Shown here in pieces: positions 8,344 to 16,698 of a stretch of 64,000 bases of DNA. The notes beneath the pieces were generated by a model, which saw only the letters and a list, made by a program, of their open reading frames with translations, was not told where the DNA came from and did not search any database. Origin of the DNA: Kitasatospora sp. GAS204B. GTDB lineage: Bacteria; Actinomycetota; Actinomycetes; Streptomycetales; Streptomycetaceae. A program made the translations under genes and the position numbers. The stretch lies in NCBI RefSeq assembly GCF_029892155.1, contig NZ_JARZAG010000022.1, positions 62,001 to 126,000 on the forward strand, read 5' to 3'. Each line of letters starts with the position of its first letter. Position 1 is the first letter of the stretch.

Positions 8344-9267
8344 ATGCCGGACGCCGTGCCGGATCCCGTGACGCGAGCCGTGCAGCGAACCGTCATGCCG
8401 CCCTCGACGGGAACGTCGACCGGAACGTCGACCGCAGCCGTCCCGCCCGCCTCGGTGCTGCTGGTCGGCGGGCACGAGAGCGGCGCGGCGAGCCGGCTGC
8501 GGCCGCTGGTCGAGGACGCGATCGCCGTCAGCGCGGTCGGCGTGGGCCGGGACCTGGCGGCCGCCGTCAGCCAGGCACTGGCCGGCTCGGACCGTCCGGT
8601 CTGCGTGCTGCCGATGACGCTGGGACGCGATCCCCGGCTGGTCGCCGACGCCGCCCGGACGCTGCGCTGGCTGGCCGGGCCGGCCGGGCAAGGGCGGCTG
8701 GCGCTCTGCGATCCGTTCGGCTCCCCCGCCCACCTGGTCGGCTGGCTGCGCGCCGCCGCCGGGCGCGCGCTCGGCACCGAAGCCGCCGAAAGCAGCGGAC
8801 CCGCCGAAACCATCGGAGCCACCGGCACCGACGACGCGGCCGTGCTGGTGACCGCACCCGTCGCCGGGCCGTTCGAGGACGCCGAGCTGTTCCGGATCGC
8901 CCGGCTGGTGCGCCAGTACCGGACCCACCGCTGGGTGGAGGTCGCCTTCGAGGGCGGCGATCCGAACCTCGCCGAGGGGGTCGAGCGCTGCCGCCGGCTC
9001 GGCGCGCGGCGGATCGTGCTGCTCCCCGCCGGCTTCGGCCCGGCTCCCACGGTGCCGGGCGCCGAGGACGGCGGGCCGCTGCTCTCGGCGCGGGCGGTGG
9101 CCGGCGTGCTGCGAGCCCGGGTCGCCGTCGCGCTGGACCGGCTGCGCCACGGCGAGGACGGCATCGCGGCCGGACTGAACGCCGAGCACGGGCACGGCTT
9201 CCCGCACTCGCACGGACCGGCCGACGGGCACGCGCACCCGCACGCCGGCACCGCCCACCACCACTGA
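8344..9267 (+). CDS. CbiX/sirohydrochlorin chelatase-like protein with His-rich tail
   Basis: 307 residues, inserted between ureA and ureB. Two half-domains resemble the CbiX/SirB chelatase fold: residues 35-140 with VLLVGGHESGA, and residues 165-265 with EGGDPNLAEGVERCRRLGA and RRIVLLPAGF. The last 28 residues contain ten histidines (HGHGFPHSH, GHAHPH, final HHH), like the metal-binding tails of UreE or HypB. CbiX relatives insert Co, Fe or Ni into tetrapyrroles. Here the operon context and tail suggest nickel handling for urease. No ureE is present in the operon, so it may replace that chaperone. The chelatase fold assignment is fairly firm; the urease role is inference. Confidence 0.75.
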   Translation: MPDAVPDPVTRAVQRTVMPPSTGTSTGTSTAAVPPASVLLVGGHESGAASRLRPLVEDAIAVSAVGVGRDLAAAVSQALAGSDRPVCVLPMTLGRDPRLVADAARTLRWLAGPAGQGRLALCDPFGSPAHLVGWLRAAAGRALGTEAAESSGPAETIGATGTDDAAVLVTAPVAGPFEDAELFRIARLVRQYRTHRWVEVAFEGGDPNLAEGVERCRRLGARRIVLLPAGFGPAPTVPGAEDGGPLLSARAVAGVLRARVAVALDRLRHGEDGIAAGLNAEHGHGFPHSHGPADGHAHPHAGTAHHH

Positions 9268-9326
9268 CCCCCACCAGCTCCCCCGCTCCCCCTCCCCCCA
9301 CTTCACCGCCGAAAAGAGATCACGCC

Positions 9327-9782
9327 ATGTCAGGCAGGCCTGCGTACCTGTACGGAGACGATCCGGTCGAGATCAACGCCGGCCGCGCCAAGGTCAGGCT
9401 CACGGTCAGCAACACCGGCGATCGCGCGGTCCAGGTCGGGTCGCACTACCACTTCTTCGAGGTGAACCGTGCCCTGGACTTCGACCGCAACCAGGCCTTC
9501 GGCATGCACCTGGACCTGCCGGCCGGCACCGGCGTGCGGTTCGAGCCCGGCGACACCCGGGAGGTGGAGCTGGCCGCCTACGCCGGCCACCGCCGGCTGA
9601 TCGGCTTCAGCTCGCTGGTGGACGGCGGGCTCGGCTCCGCCGACACCCGGGCCAGGGCGCTGCGGCGCGCGGTGGAGTTGGGCTTCACCGGCGCCCGGGC
9701 GGAGTCCGCACAGGACCAGCGGCAGGACCAGCAGCAGGACACGGCCCAGGCTCAGGCCGCGGCCCAGAAGGGCGAACTCTGA
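9327..9782 (+). CDS. ureB: Urease beta subunit
   Basis: 151 residues from the ATG at 9327. Family blocks: NAGRAKVRLTVSNTGDRAVQVGSHYHFFEVN (residues 17-47), FGMHLDLPAGTGVRFEPGD, and the final core HRRLIGFSSLVDG. The last 25 residues after GARAES are a Gln/Asp/Ala-rich extension not needed by the fold. UreB packs against UreA and UreC in the urease trimer. Its stop overlaps the ureC start (TGATG), so the two are translationally coupled. The ATG lies 59 bases after the CbiX-like gene. Confidence 0.95.
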   Translation: MSGRPAYLYGDDPVEINAGRAKVRLTVSNTGDRAVQVGSHYHFFEVNRALDFDRNQAFGMHLDLPAGTGVRFEPGDTREVELAAYAGHRRLIGFSSLVDGGLGSADTRARALRRAVELGFTGARAESAQDQRQDQQQDTAQAQAAAQKGEL

Positions 9783-11506
9783 TGGCGATCATCCCCCGCA
9801 GGCAGTACACCGACCTGTTCGGCCCCACGGTCGGCGACCGCTTCCACCTCGCCGACACCAACCTGGTGGTCGAGGTCGAACGGGACCACAACCAGGGCCA
9901 CTACGGCGACGAGGCCGTCTACGGCGGCGGCAAGGGCATCCGCGACGGGATGGCCCAGGACCCGGCGGCCACCAGCCTGCAAGGCGCGCTCGACCTGGTG
10001 ATCACCAACGTGGTGGTGATGGACCCGGTGCTCGGCATCGTCAAGGGCGACATCGGCGTCAAGGACGGGTTCATCACCGCCGTCGGCAAGGCGGGCAACC
10101 CGCGGCTGCAGAGCGGGGTGCACCCGAAGCTGGTGATCGGCCCGGGCACCGAGGTGATCTCCGGCGAGCACCTGATCGCCACGGCCGGCGGCATCGACAC
10201 CCACATCCACTTCATCGCCCCGCAGCAGGTCCAGGAAGGCCTGACCAACGGCATCACCACGCTGATCGGCGGCGGCACCGGCCCGACCGACGGCACCAAC
10301 GGCACCACGTGTACGCCCGGTCCGTGGAACATCGGCCGGATGTACCAGGCGGTGGAGGAACTGCCGGTCAACGTCGGCCTGCTCGGCAAGGGCAACGCCT
10401 CGCTGCCCGAGGCGCTGCGCGAGCAGGTGGAGGCGGGCGTCTGCGGCCTGAAGGTGCACGAGGACTGGGGCACCACGCCGGCCGCGATCGACACCGCGCT
10501 CAAGGTGGCCGACGAGTACGACGTCCAGGTGGCGATCCACACCGACACGCTCAACGAGTCCGGCTTCTACGAGGACACCCTGTCGGCGATCGACGGCCGC
10601 ACCATCCACACCTTCCACACCGAGGGCGCGGGCGGCGGCCACGCGCCGGACATCATGCGGATCGCCGGGGAGCCCAACGTCCTTCCCTCGTCGACGAATC
10701 CGACCCTGCCCTACACCGTCAACTCGATCGACGAGCTGCTCGACATGGTGATGGTCTGCCACCACCTGAGCCACCACATCCCCGAGGACGTGTCGTTCGC
10801 CGACTCCCGGGTGCGGTGCGAGACGGTGGCGGCCGAGACGGTGCTCCACGACGAGGGCGTGATCAGCATCTTCTCCTCGGACTCGCAGGCGATGGGCCGG
10901 ATCGGCGAGTCGTTCACCCGTGCCTTCCAGACCGCGCACCACTGCAAGGAGCAGCGCGGCAAGCTGGCCGGCGACAGCGAGCGCAACGACAACTTCCGGG
11001 TGCTGCGCTACCTGGCCAAGCTCACCATCAACCCGGCCATCGCCTCCGGCACCGCCGAGTACATCGGCTCGCTGGAGCCCGGCAAGCTCGCCGACATCGT
11101 GCTCTGGCCGATCAACTCCTTCGCTGCCAAGCCCAAGTTGGTGATCAAGGGCGGCATGGTCAACTGGGCGCTGATGGGCGACCCGAACGCCTCGCTGCCG
11201 ACCACCCAGCCGATCTACTACCGCCCGATGTACGGCGCGCTGGGCAAGGCCCGGCAGGCCACCCGGGTCTCCTTCATGTCGCAGGCGGCCGTCGACCGCG
11301 GAGCGCCCGCCGAACTCGGCCTGGACAGCCGGGTGTTGCCGGTCCGGCACTGCCGCACGGTGGGCAAGCAGCACATGGTGCGCAACGACGCCACGCCGCG
11401 GATCGAGGTGGACCCGGAGACCTACAAGGTCACCCTGGACGGCGTGCCGGCCACCATCGCGCCGGCCGAGAGGCTGCCGCTCAACCACCTCTTCTACATC
11501 GCATGA
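9782..11506 (+). CDS. ureC: Urease alpha subunit (catalytic)
   Basis: 574 residues, full length. It carries the dinuclear nickel centre. Visible active-site elements: HIHFIAPQQ (two Ni-ligand histidines) near residue 140, GLKVHEDWG near residue 222 with the lysine that is carbamylated to bridge the nickel ions, HTEGAGGGHAPD near residue 280, and the mobile-flap motif MVCHHLSHHIPED near residue 323. The end FYIA is followed at once by ureF (ATGA overlap). All key residues appear present, so an active enzyme is expected provided nickel is delivered. Confidence 0.98.
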   Translation: MAIIPRRQYTDLFGPTVGDRFHLADTNLVVEVERDHNQGHYGDEAVYGGGKGIRDGMAQDPAATSLQGALDLVITNVVVMDPVLGIVKGDIGVKDGFITAVGKAGNPRLQSGVHPKLVIGPGTEVISGEHLIATAGGIDTHIHFIAPQQVQEGLTNGITTLIGGGTGPTDGTNGTTCTPGPWNIGRMYQAVEELPVNVGLLGKGNASLPEALREQVEAGVCGLKVHEDWGTTPAAIDTALKVADEYDVQVAIHTDTLNESGFYEDTLSAIDGRTIHTFHTEGAGGGHAPDIMRIAGEPNVLPSSTNPTLPYTVNSIDELLDMVMVCHHLSHHIPEDVSFADSRVRCETVAAETVLHDEGVISIFSSDSQAMGRIGESFTRAFQTAHHCKEQRGKLAGDSERNDNFRVLRYLAKLTINPAIASGTAEYIGSLEPGKLADIVLWPINSFAAKPKLVIKGGMVNWALMGDPNASLPTTQPIYYRPMYGALGKARQATRVSFMSQAAVDRGAPAELGLDSRVLPVRHCRTVGKQHMVRNDATPRIEVDPETYKVTLDGVPATIAPAERLPLNHLFYIA

Positions 11507-12198
11507 CCGCCACCGCGCTCGACACGCTGCTGGTCAGCCTCCAGCTGACCGACTCCGCCTTCCCCAGCGGCCTCTACACCCTCTCGCACGGCCTGGAAGG
11601 CTTTCTGCAGGCCAAGCAGGTGGACCAGGAGACCATGCCGGAGCTGCTGGCCGACCTGCTGCACCACTCGGTCGGCCCGGCGGACGCCACCGCGCTCGCG
11701 CTGGCCAACCGGGCGGCCACGGCCGGGGACTGGGCGGACGTGGTCGAAGTGGACCAGCGGCTGTTCGCGAGCAAGCTCAACCGCGAGCTGCGGCTGGCGG
11801 CCACCCGGACCGGGCGGCAGATGCTGGACACCGCCCAACTGGCGCTGGGCGGCGAGGCTTTGGACCGCTATGCCGAGCTGGTGAGCGCCAAGCGCTCGCC
11901 CGGTTGCCAGGCGGTGGCCGCAGGAGTGGCGTACGCGGCCGGCGGGGTGGCGACCGAACAGGCGGTGGCGAGCGACCTGTTCGCCTTCGCGGTCAGCTTC
12001 GTCTCCGCCGCGCTGCGGCTGCGGCTGACCGATCACCGGCGGGCGCAGACCACGCTGCGCGGACTCGCTCCGGTGATCAAGGAGGTCACCGAGGCGGCAC
12101 TGCACCGCGAACTCGCCGACCTGGGCGGCTGCGTGCCGATCGCCGACGCCATGTCGGCTCGCCACGAGCGGGCCGACGGTCGGATGTTCGCCTCCTGA
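11503..12198 (+). CDS. ureF: Urease accessory protein UreF
   Basis: 231 residues. UreF binds apo-urease with UreD and recruits UreG, acting as gate for GTP-dependent nickel insertion. Typical features are the N-terminal QLTDSAFPSGLYTLSHGLEGF (residues 11-31), an all-helical body with few motifs, and the C-terminal CVPIADAMSARHERADGRMFAS, which fits the conserved UreF end. Its start overlaps the ureC stop. A 38-base spacer containing a TGACG-AAG-CGTCA palindrome separates it from ureG. Confidence 0.93.
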   Translation: MTATALDTLLVSLQLTDSAFPSGLYTLSHGLEGFLQAKQVDQETMPELLADLLHHSVGPADATALALANRAATAGDWADVVEVDQRLFASKLNRELRLAATRTGRQMLDTAQLALGGEALDRYAELVSAKRSPGCQAVAAGVAYAAGGVATEQAVASDLFAFAVSFVSAALRLRLTDHRRAQTTLRGLAPVIKEVTEAALHRELADLGGCVPIADAMSARHERADGRMFAS

Positions 12199-12209
12199 CG
12201 AAGCGTCAG
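12195..12209. repeat. Palindrome ctgacg-aag-cgtcag at the ureF stop
   Basis: Six-base arms around three bases; the ureF TGA lies inside it. The same TGACGnnnCGTCA pattern occurs at three other places in the window. Confidence 0.5.
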
Positions 12210-12236
12210 ATCAAGATCAGAGGAAGAAGGCAGGCT

Positions 12237-12857
12237 ATGACGGACGACGTGCTGCGGGTGGGCATCGCCGGCCCGGTGGGCTCCGGGAAGACGGCGCTGA
12301 TCGAGGCCCTGGTGCCGGTGCTGATCGCCCGGGGCCGACGCCCGGCGGTGGTCACCAACGACATCTACACCCAGGAGGACGCCCAGCACGTGCGCCGCAA
12401 CCTGGCCGGAGTGCTGGATCCCGAGCGGGTGGTGGGCGTGGAGACCGGCGCCTGCCCGCACACGGCCGTCCGCGACGACCCGACGATGAACCTGGCGGCC
12501 GGGGCCGAACTCCTGGAGCGCTTCCCGGACATCGACACGCTGCTCTACGAGTCGGGCGGCGACAACCTGACGCTGACCTTCAGCCCGGCCCTGGTCGACA
12601 TGTTCTTCTTCGTGCTGGACACCGCCGAGGGCGAGAAGATGCCCCGCAAGCGCGGCCCGGGCATCACCGACTCGGACGTGCTGGTGATCAACAAGGTGGA
12701 CATCGCCCAGTACGTCCGCTGCGACGTCGGCGTGATGTCCGCCGACGCGGACCGGGTCCGCGAGGGCCGCCCGGTGGTGCTCACCAACAGCCTGACCGGT
12801 GACGGCATCCAGCAGGTCGCCGACCTGCTGGAGGGCTACCGCAAGGTGCCCGCGTGA
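12237..12857 (+). CDS. ureG: Urease accessory GTPase UreG
   Basis: 206 residues, normal for this SIMIBI-class GTPase that drives nickel insertion. P-loop GPVGSGKTALIEAL at residues 11-24; the metal-binding CPH motif sits in VGVETGACPHTAVRDD near residue 70; ESGGDNL near residue 107; and the guanine-specificity NKVD in VINKVDIAQYV near residue 149. The ATG at 12237 follows an AGGAAGAAGG ribosome site. The short N-terminus lacks the His-rich extension seen in some UreG proteins, which fits the idea that nickel storage is done elsewhere, such as the His tail of the CbiX-like protein. Confidence 0.97.
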   Translation: MTDDVLRVGIAGPVGSGKTALIEALVPVLIARGRRPAVVTNDIYTQEDAQHVRRNLAGVLDPERVVGVETGACPHTAVRDDPTMNLAAGAELLERFPDIDTLLYESGGDNLTLTFSPALVDMFFFVLDTAEGEKMPRKRGPGITDSDVLVINKVDIAQYVRCDVGVMSADADRVREGRPVVLTNSLTGDGIQQVADLLEGYRKVPA

Positions 12858-13789
12858 CGGTCCGGCTGGCGCCCGCCCACTACGAGCCGGCCCGTGTCCC
12901 CGCCCAGGTGCGGCGGTACGCGGGCCGGCCGGACGCGCTCGGCGTCGGCGCGCCCGGCAAGGTCGGCCTGCTCGAACTCGGCTTCGAACGAGTCGGCGGC
13001 CGAACGGAGTTGGTGAGCCACTACCAGAAGTCGCCGCTGCAGATCATGCGGCCGCTCTACTTCGACCCGGCCCGCCCCGACCTGGCGATCACCTATCTGA
13101 TGTCCACCGGCGGCGGCATCGTGCAGGCCGACCGGCTGCGCCTGGACCTGGACTGCGGCGCCGACACCGCGGTGCACCTGACCACCCAGGCGGCCACCAA
13201 GGTCCACCGGATGGACGCCGACTACGCGACCCAGCAGGTCTTCCTGACCGCCGCGGCGGACGCCTACGTCGAGTACCTGCCCGAGCCGACCATCCCCTAC
13301 CGCGACTCGCGGTTCTACCAGCGAACGGTGATCACGGCCGACCCCTCGGCCACCGTGCTGGCCGCCGAGACCGTGCTGGCCGGGCGACTGGCCCGCGGTG
13401 AGCGCAACGCCTACCAGGTGTTCGCCGCGGACCTGGAGTGGCGGCGGCCGGACGGACGGCTGTTCGCGCTGGACACCGTGCGGCTGGAGCCGGGCGGCCC
13501 CGCCGCCGGGGTCACCGGGCCGGCCGTGCTGGGCCGTTACGACCTGGTCTCCAGCTTCTTCGTGGTGACCCCGCTGGCCACGGCCACCGCGGTCGCCGAC
13601 GCACTGCACGACGCGCTGGCGGGCAGCGGCCTGCTCTACGGCGTGAGCGTGCTGCCCGAGGACACCGGCGCCTGGCTGCGGGTGCTGGGCGGCGACTCCC
13701 CCGCCGTCACCGCGGCCGTGCTGCGCACCTGGCACGCCGTGCGCCAACTGTTGATCGGCGTCCCGGCTCCGGTGATCCGCAAGTCCTGA
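12854..13789 (+). CDS. ureD: Urease accessory protein UreD (UreH)
   Basis: 311 residues from a GTG that overlaps the ureG stop (GTGA). UreD is the scaffold that contacts apo-urease and channels nickel. Family signs: SHYQKSPLQIMRPLYFDPA near residue 56, YLMSTGGGIVQADRL near residue 81, HLTTQAATKVHRMD near residue 109, and EYLPEPTIPYRDSRFYQRT near residue 140. The operon thus has all of ureABCFGD, with only ureE lacking. A 67-base gap separates it from the first ammonium transporter gene. Confidence 0.94.
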   Translation: MTVRLAPAHYEPARVPAQVRRYAGRPDALGVGAPGKVGLLELGFERVGGRTELVSHYQKSPLQIMRPLYFDPARPDLAITYLMSTGGGIVQADRLRLDLDCGADTAVHLTTQAATKVHRMDADYATQQVFLTAAADAYVEYLPEPTIPYRDSRFYQRTVITADPSATVLAAETVLAGRLARGERNAYQVFAADLEWRRPDGRLFALDTVRLEPGGPAAGVTGPAVLGRYDLVSSFFVVTPLATATAVADALHDALAGSGLLYGVSVLPEDTGAWLRVLGGDSPAVTAAVLRTWHAVRQLLIGVPAPVIRKS

Positions 13790-13856
13790 CCCCCATAAGC
13801 CCCCGCTTCCGGCACCGTCCCAATCCCCTGTCCCCGTCCCCCCAGAGAGACTCCGG

Positions 13857-15233
13857 ATGCCTACCTCAATCGATACGGGCAACACCGCCTGGCTGATGGC
13901 GAGTACCGCGATGGTGCTGCTGATGACGCCCGGCCTCGCCTTCTTCTACGGCGGCATGGTCAAGACCAAGCACGTGCTCGTGATGCTGAAGATGAGCTTC
14001 GTCTGCCTGGCCATCGTCACCCTGCTCTGGCTGGCGATCGGCTACAGCCTCGCCTTCGGCAAGGACGTCGGCGGGCTGGGCCTGATCGGCACCCCCGAGC
14101 ACTGGATGATGCACGACATCGGGATGACCAGCGTGCAGGGCAGCACGGGCATCCCGACCGTGATCTTCTCCTGCTTCCAGATGGCCTTCGCAATCATCAC
14201 CGTGGCGCTGATCAGCGGCTCGATCGCCGGTCGGGCGACCATGCGCGGCTGGGTCTGGTTCGCGATCGCCTGGACCCTGCTGGTCTACGTGCCGCTGGCG
14301 CACTGGGTGTTCGCCCCGGACGGCTGGGTGCCCGCGCACCTGGGCGCGCTGGACTTCGCCGGCGGCCTGCCGGTCGAGATCAACTCCGGTGCGGCCGGCC
14401 TCGCGGTGGCGATCGTGGTGCGCAAGCGCAAGGACTTCGAGCGGGAGACCATCCGCCCGCACAACCTGCCGCTCGTGGTGATCGGCCTGGCGCTGCTCTG
14501 GTTCGGCTGGTTCGGCTTCAACGCCGGTTCCGCGCTGCAGACCGGCGGCACCGCCCCGATGGCCTTCCTCAACACCCAACTCGCCGCCGCCGGCGCGATG
14601 GTGGGCTGGCCGCTGATCGAGAAGTGGAAGCTCGGCCACGTGGAGATGCTCGGGGTGGCCGGCGCGGCCGTCGCGGGCATGGTGGCGATCACCCCGTCCT
14701 GCGGTGAGATCTCCCCGATCGGCGCGCTGGCGGTCGGCTTCATCGCCGGTGTGGTCTGCGCGTTCGCGATCAACTTCAAGTACAAGATGGGCTACGACGA
14801 CACCCTCGACGTGGTCGGCGTGCACGGCTTCGGCGGCATCGTCGGCACCGTGGCCATCGGCCTGTTCGCCACCGTTCAGATGAGCGGCAAGAAGGGCCTG
14901 TTCTACGGCGGCGGCGTCGACCTGCTCTGGCGCCAGGCCGTTGCGGTCGTCGCCTGTGCGGCGTTCTCCTTCGCGGCCACCTGGCTGATCGCCAAGGTGA
15001 TCGAGAAGACCGTCGGCTTCCGCGCGAACGAGGAGTACGAGCACGTCCCCGGCCAGGAGGAGGAGCAGGCCTACGACGACGAGACCGTCTCCGAGATCCG
15101 TTCGCGCCTGATCCAGGCCCGCGTTCCGGTGACCGTCGGCGCGCAGGGCGCCGACGTCGATGGCGCCGCTGCCGACCACCAGTTGCTCGCCGAGCTCCGC
15201 GAGGTGCTGGTGCGGCGGGATCAGGAGAAGTGA
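13857..15233 (+). CDS. amt: Ammonium transporter (Amt family), first copy
   Basis: 458 residues, with eleven predicted membrane helices. Amt trimers conduct ammonia/ammonium across the membrane. Start MPTSIDTGNTAWLM, then GLAFFYGGMVKTKHVL (residues 25-40), HWVFAPDGW and DVVGVHGFGGIVG carrying the pore twin-histidine positions, and LWFGWFGFNAGSAL. The cytoplasmic tail of about 70 residues is rich in Glu and ends with a possible helix. Encoded directly after ureD, it would take up ammonium or recapture ammonia lost after ureolysis. No glnK follows; instead a second amt overlaps by four bases. Confidence 0.95.
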   Translation: MPTSIDTGNTAWLMASTAMVLLMTPGLAFFYGGMVKTKHVLVMLKMSFVCLAIVTLLWLAIGYSLAFGKDVGGLGLIGTPEHWMMHDIGMTSVQGSTGIPTVIFSCFQMAFAIITVALISGSIAGRATMRGWVWFAIAWTLLVYVPLAHWVFAPDGWVPAHLGALDFAGGLPVEINSGAAGLAVAIVVRKRKDFERETIRPHNLPLVVIGLALLWFGWFGFNAGSALQTGGTAPMAFLNTQLAAAGAMVGWPLIEKWKLGHVEMLGVAGAAVAGMVAITPSCGEISPIGALAVGFIAGVVCAFAINFKYKMGYDDTLDVVGVHGFGGIVGTVAIGLFATVQMSGKKGLFYGGGVDLLWRQAVAVVACAAFSFAATWLIAKVIEKTVGFRANEEYEHVPGQEEEQAYDDETVSEIRSRLIQARVPVTVGAQGADVDGAAADHQLLAELREVLVRRDQEK

Positions 15234-16573
15234 TGCTCGACTCGGGCAATTCCGCCTGGTTGATGATGGCCGCCGCCATGGTCCTGTTGATGGCGCCTGG
15301 CCTGGCCTTCTTTTACGGCGGCATGGTGAAGACCGGTCAGGTCATCGCCATGCTCAAGATGTGCTTCGTCTGCGTGGTCCTGGTGACCATCATCTGGTTC
15401 ACCGTCGGCTACTCGCTCGCCTTCGACAAGGACGCCGGCGGGCTCGGCCTGATCGGCGGCGTGAACCACCTGTTCATGTCCGGGGTCGGGATGGACAGCG
15501 CGACCGCGGGCGTGCCGACCGTGGGCTTCTCGGTCTTCCACATGTCCTTCGCGATCGTGACCGTCGCGCTGATCAGCGGCTCGGTGGCCGGGCGGGCGAC
15601 GATGCGCGGCTGGATCGCCTTCGTCTGCGCCTGGACGCTGCTGGTCTACATCCCGACGGCGCACTGGGTGTTCTCGCCCGACGGCTGGGTCGCCAAGCAG
15701 GTCGGCGCGGTCGACTTCTCCGGCGGCACGGTCGTCGAGCTGAGTTCGGGCGCGGCCGGCCTGGCGCTGGCCCTGGTGGCCGGCAAGCGGCAGGACTTCG
15801 AGCGGACCAAGATCCGCCCGCACAACCTGCCGCTGGTCGTGGTCGGGCTGTCGCTGCTCTGGTTCGGCTGGTTCGGCTTCAACACCGGCTCCTCGCTGGG
15901 CACTCCGGGCGCGGCCGCGATGGGAGTGATGAACACCCAGCTGGCCGCCGGCGCCGCGATGGCCGGCTGGGCGCTGACCGTCTGGCTTCGGGCCCGCAAG
16001 GTCGGACTGCTCGACATGTGCATGGGCGCGGTCACCGGGATGGTCGCGATGACCCCGCTGGCCGGCGGCGTCAGCCTGGCCTGGGCCACCGTGATCGGCT
16101 TCCTGGCCGGCCTGACCTGCGCCTTCGCGATCAGCTGGAAGTACCGCTTCGGGGTGGACGACACCCTGGACGTGGTCGGCATCCACGGCTGGGGCGGCCT
16201 GTTCGGCATGGTGATGGTGGGACTCGCGGCCACCGGTGCGATGACCGGCAAGAAGGGCGTGTTCTACGGCGGCGGTTGGGACCTGCTGGGCAAGCAGCTG
16301 GTGGCGGTCCTGGTGCTCGGGCTCTTCTCACTCGGGATGACCGCGCTGATCGGCAAGGTCGTGGACCTCACCGTGGGCCTGCGCCAGCAGAGCGCGGCCG
16401 AGGAGCACGAGCAGGTCTACCAGAACGACTGGGACGCCCAGTTCAAGGAGATCGCGGACGCCCTGCGGGGCAGCGACGAGAAGGACCCGGCGCAGTCCGG
16501 ACCGGATGCGAGCGCACTGCTGGAGCAGGTGCGCCGGATGCTCGCGCCGGACGAGCAGCGGCTGCCCGACTGA
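15230..16573 (+). CDS. amt: Ammonium transporter (Amt family), second copy
   Basis: 447 residues, clearly paralogous to the gene just upstream: same opening DSGNSAWLMMAAAMVLLMAPG, same GLAFFYGGMVKTGQVI, LWFGWFGFNTGSSL and DVVGIHGWGGLFG. It begins at GTG 15230 or ATG 15233 (g-t-g-a-t-g) and overlaps the stop of the first copy, with AGGAGA just upstream, so the pair is a tandem duplication under translational coupling. Sequence drift in the loops shows it is not recent. The pair may form heterotrimers or differ in affinity. Last gene of the urease-ammonium operon. Confidence 0.94.
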   Translation: MMLDSGNSAWLMMAAAMVLLMAPGLAFFYGGMVKTGQVIAMLKMCFVCVVLVTIIWFTVGYSLAFDKDAGGLGLIGGVNHLFMSGVGMDSATAGVPTVGFSVFHMSFAIVTVALISGSVAGRATMRGWIAFVCAWTLLVYIPTAHWVFSPDGWVAKQVGAVDFSGGTVVELSSGAAGLALALVAGKRQDFERTKIRPHNLPLVVVGLSLLWFGWFGFNTGSSLGTPGAAAMGVMNTQLAAGAAMAGWALTVWLRARKVGLLDMCMGAVTGMVAMTPLAGGVSLAWATVIGFLAGLTCAFAISWKYRFGVDDTLDVVGIHGWGGLFGMVMVGLAATGAMTGKKGVFYGGGWDLLGKQLVAVLVLGLFSLGMTALIGKVVDLTVGLRQQSAAEEHEQVYQNDWDAQFKEIADALRGSDEKDPAQSGPDASALLEQVRRMLAPDEQRLPD

Positions 16574-16592
16574 GCGAGCGCGGCACGAGGAC

Positions 16593-16632
16593 GAGGCGGC
16601 CGTCCGGGGCTCGGGCCCTGGGCGGCCGCCTC
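16593..16632. terminator. Terminator after the urease/amt operon
   Basis: Perfect 10-bp arms gaggcggccg / cggccgcctc at 16593-16602 and 16623-16632; the loop itself can pair further. It lies 20 bases after the second amt stop and also downstream of the leftward thioesterase gene, so it can serve both. Shortly after it a 15-base unit (cgcacacctcacgt) is repeated twice in tandem. Confidence 0.65.
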
Positions 16633-16698
16633 GCGTCCGCACACCTCACGTGCGCACACCTCACGTCCACCCGCCGGGTGTCCTGCGCCGGGCGCTGG

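Noticed and set aside
7828..11488. Long minus-strand frames opposite ureA-ureC
   Set aside because: The plus-strand urease proteins carry every expected motif, while the antisense frames show no domain and composition typical of shadow frames.
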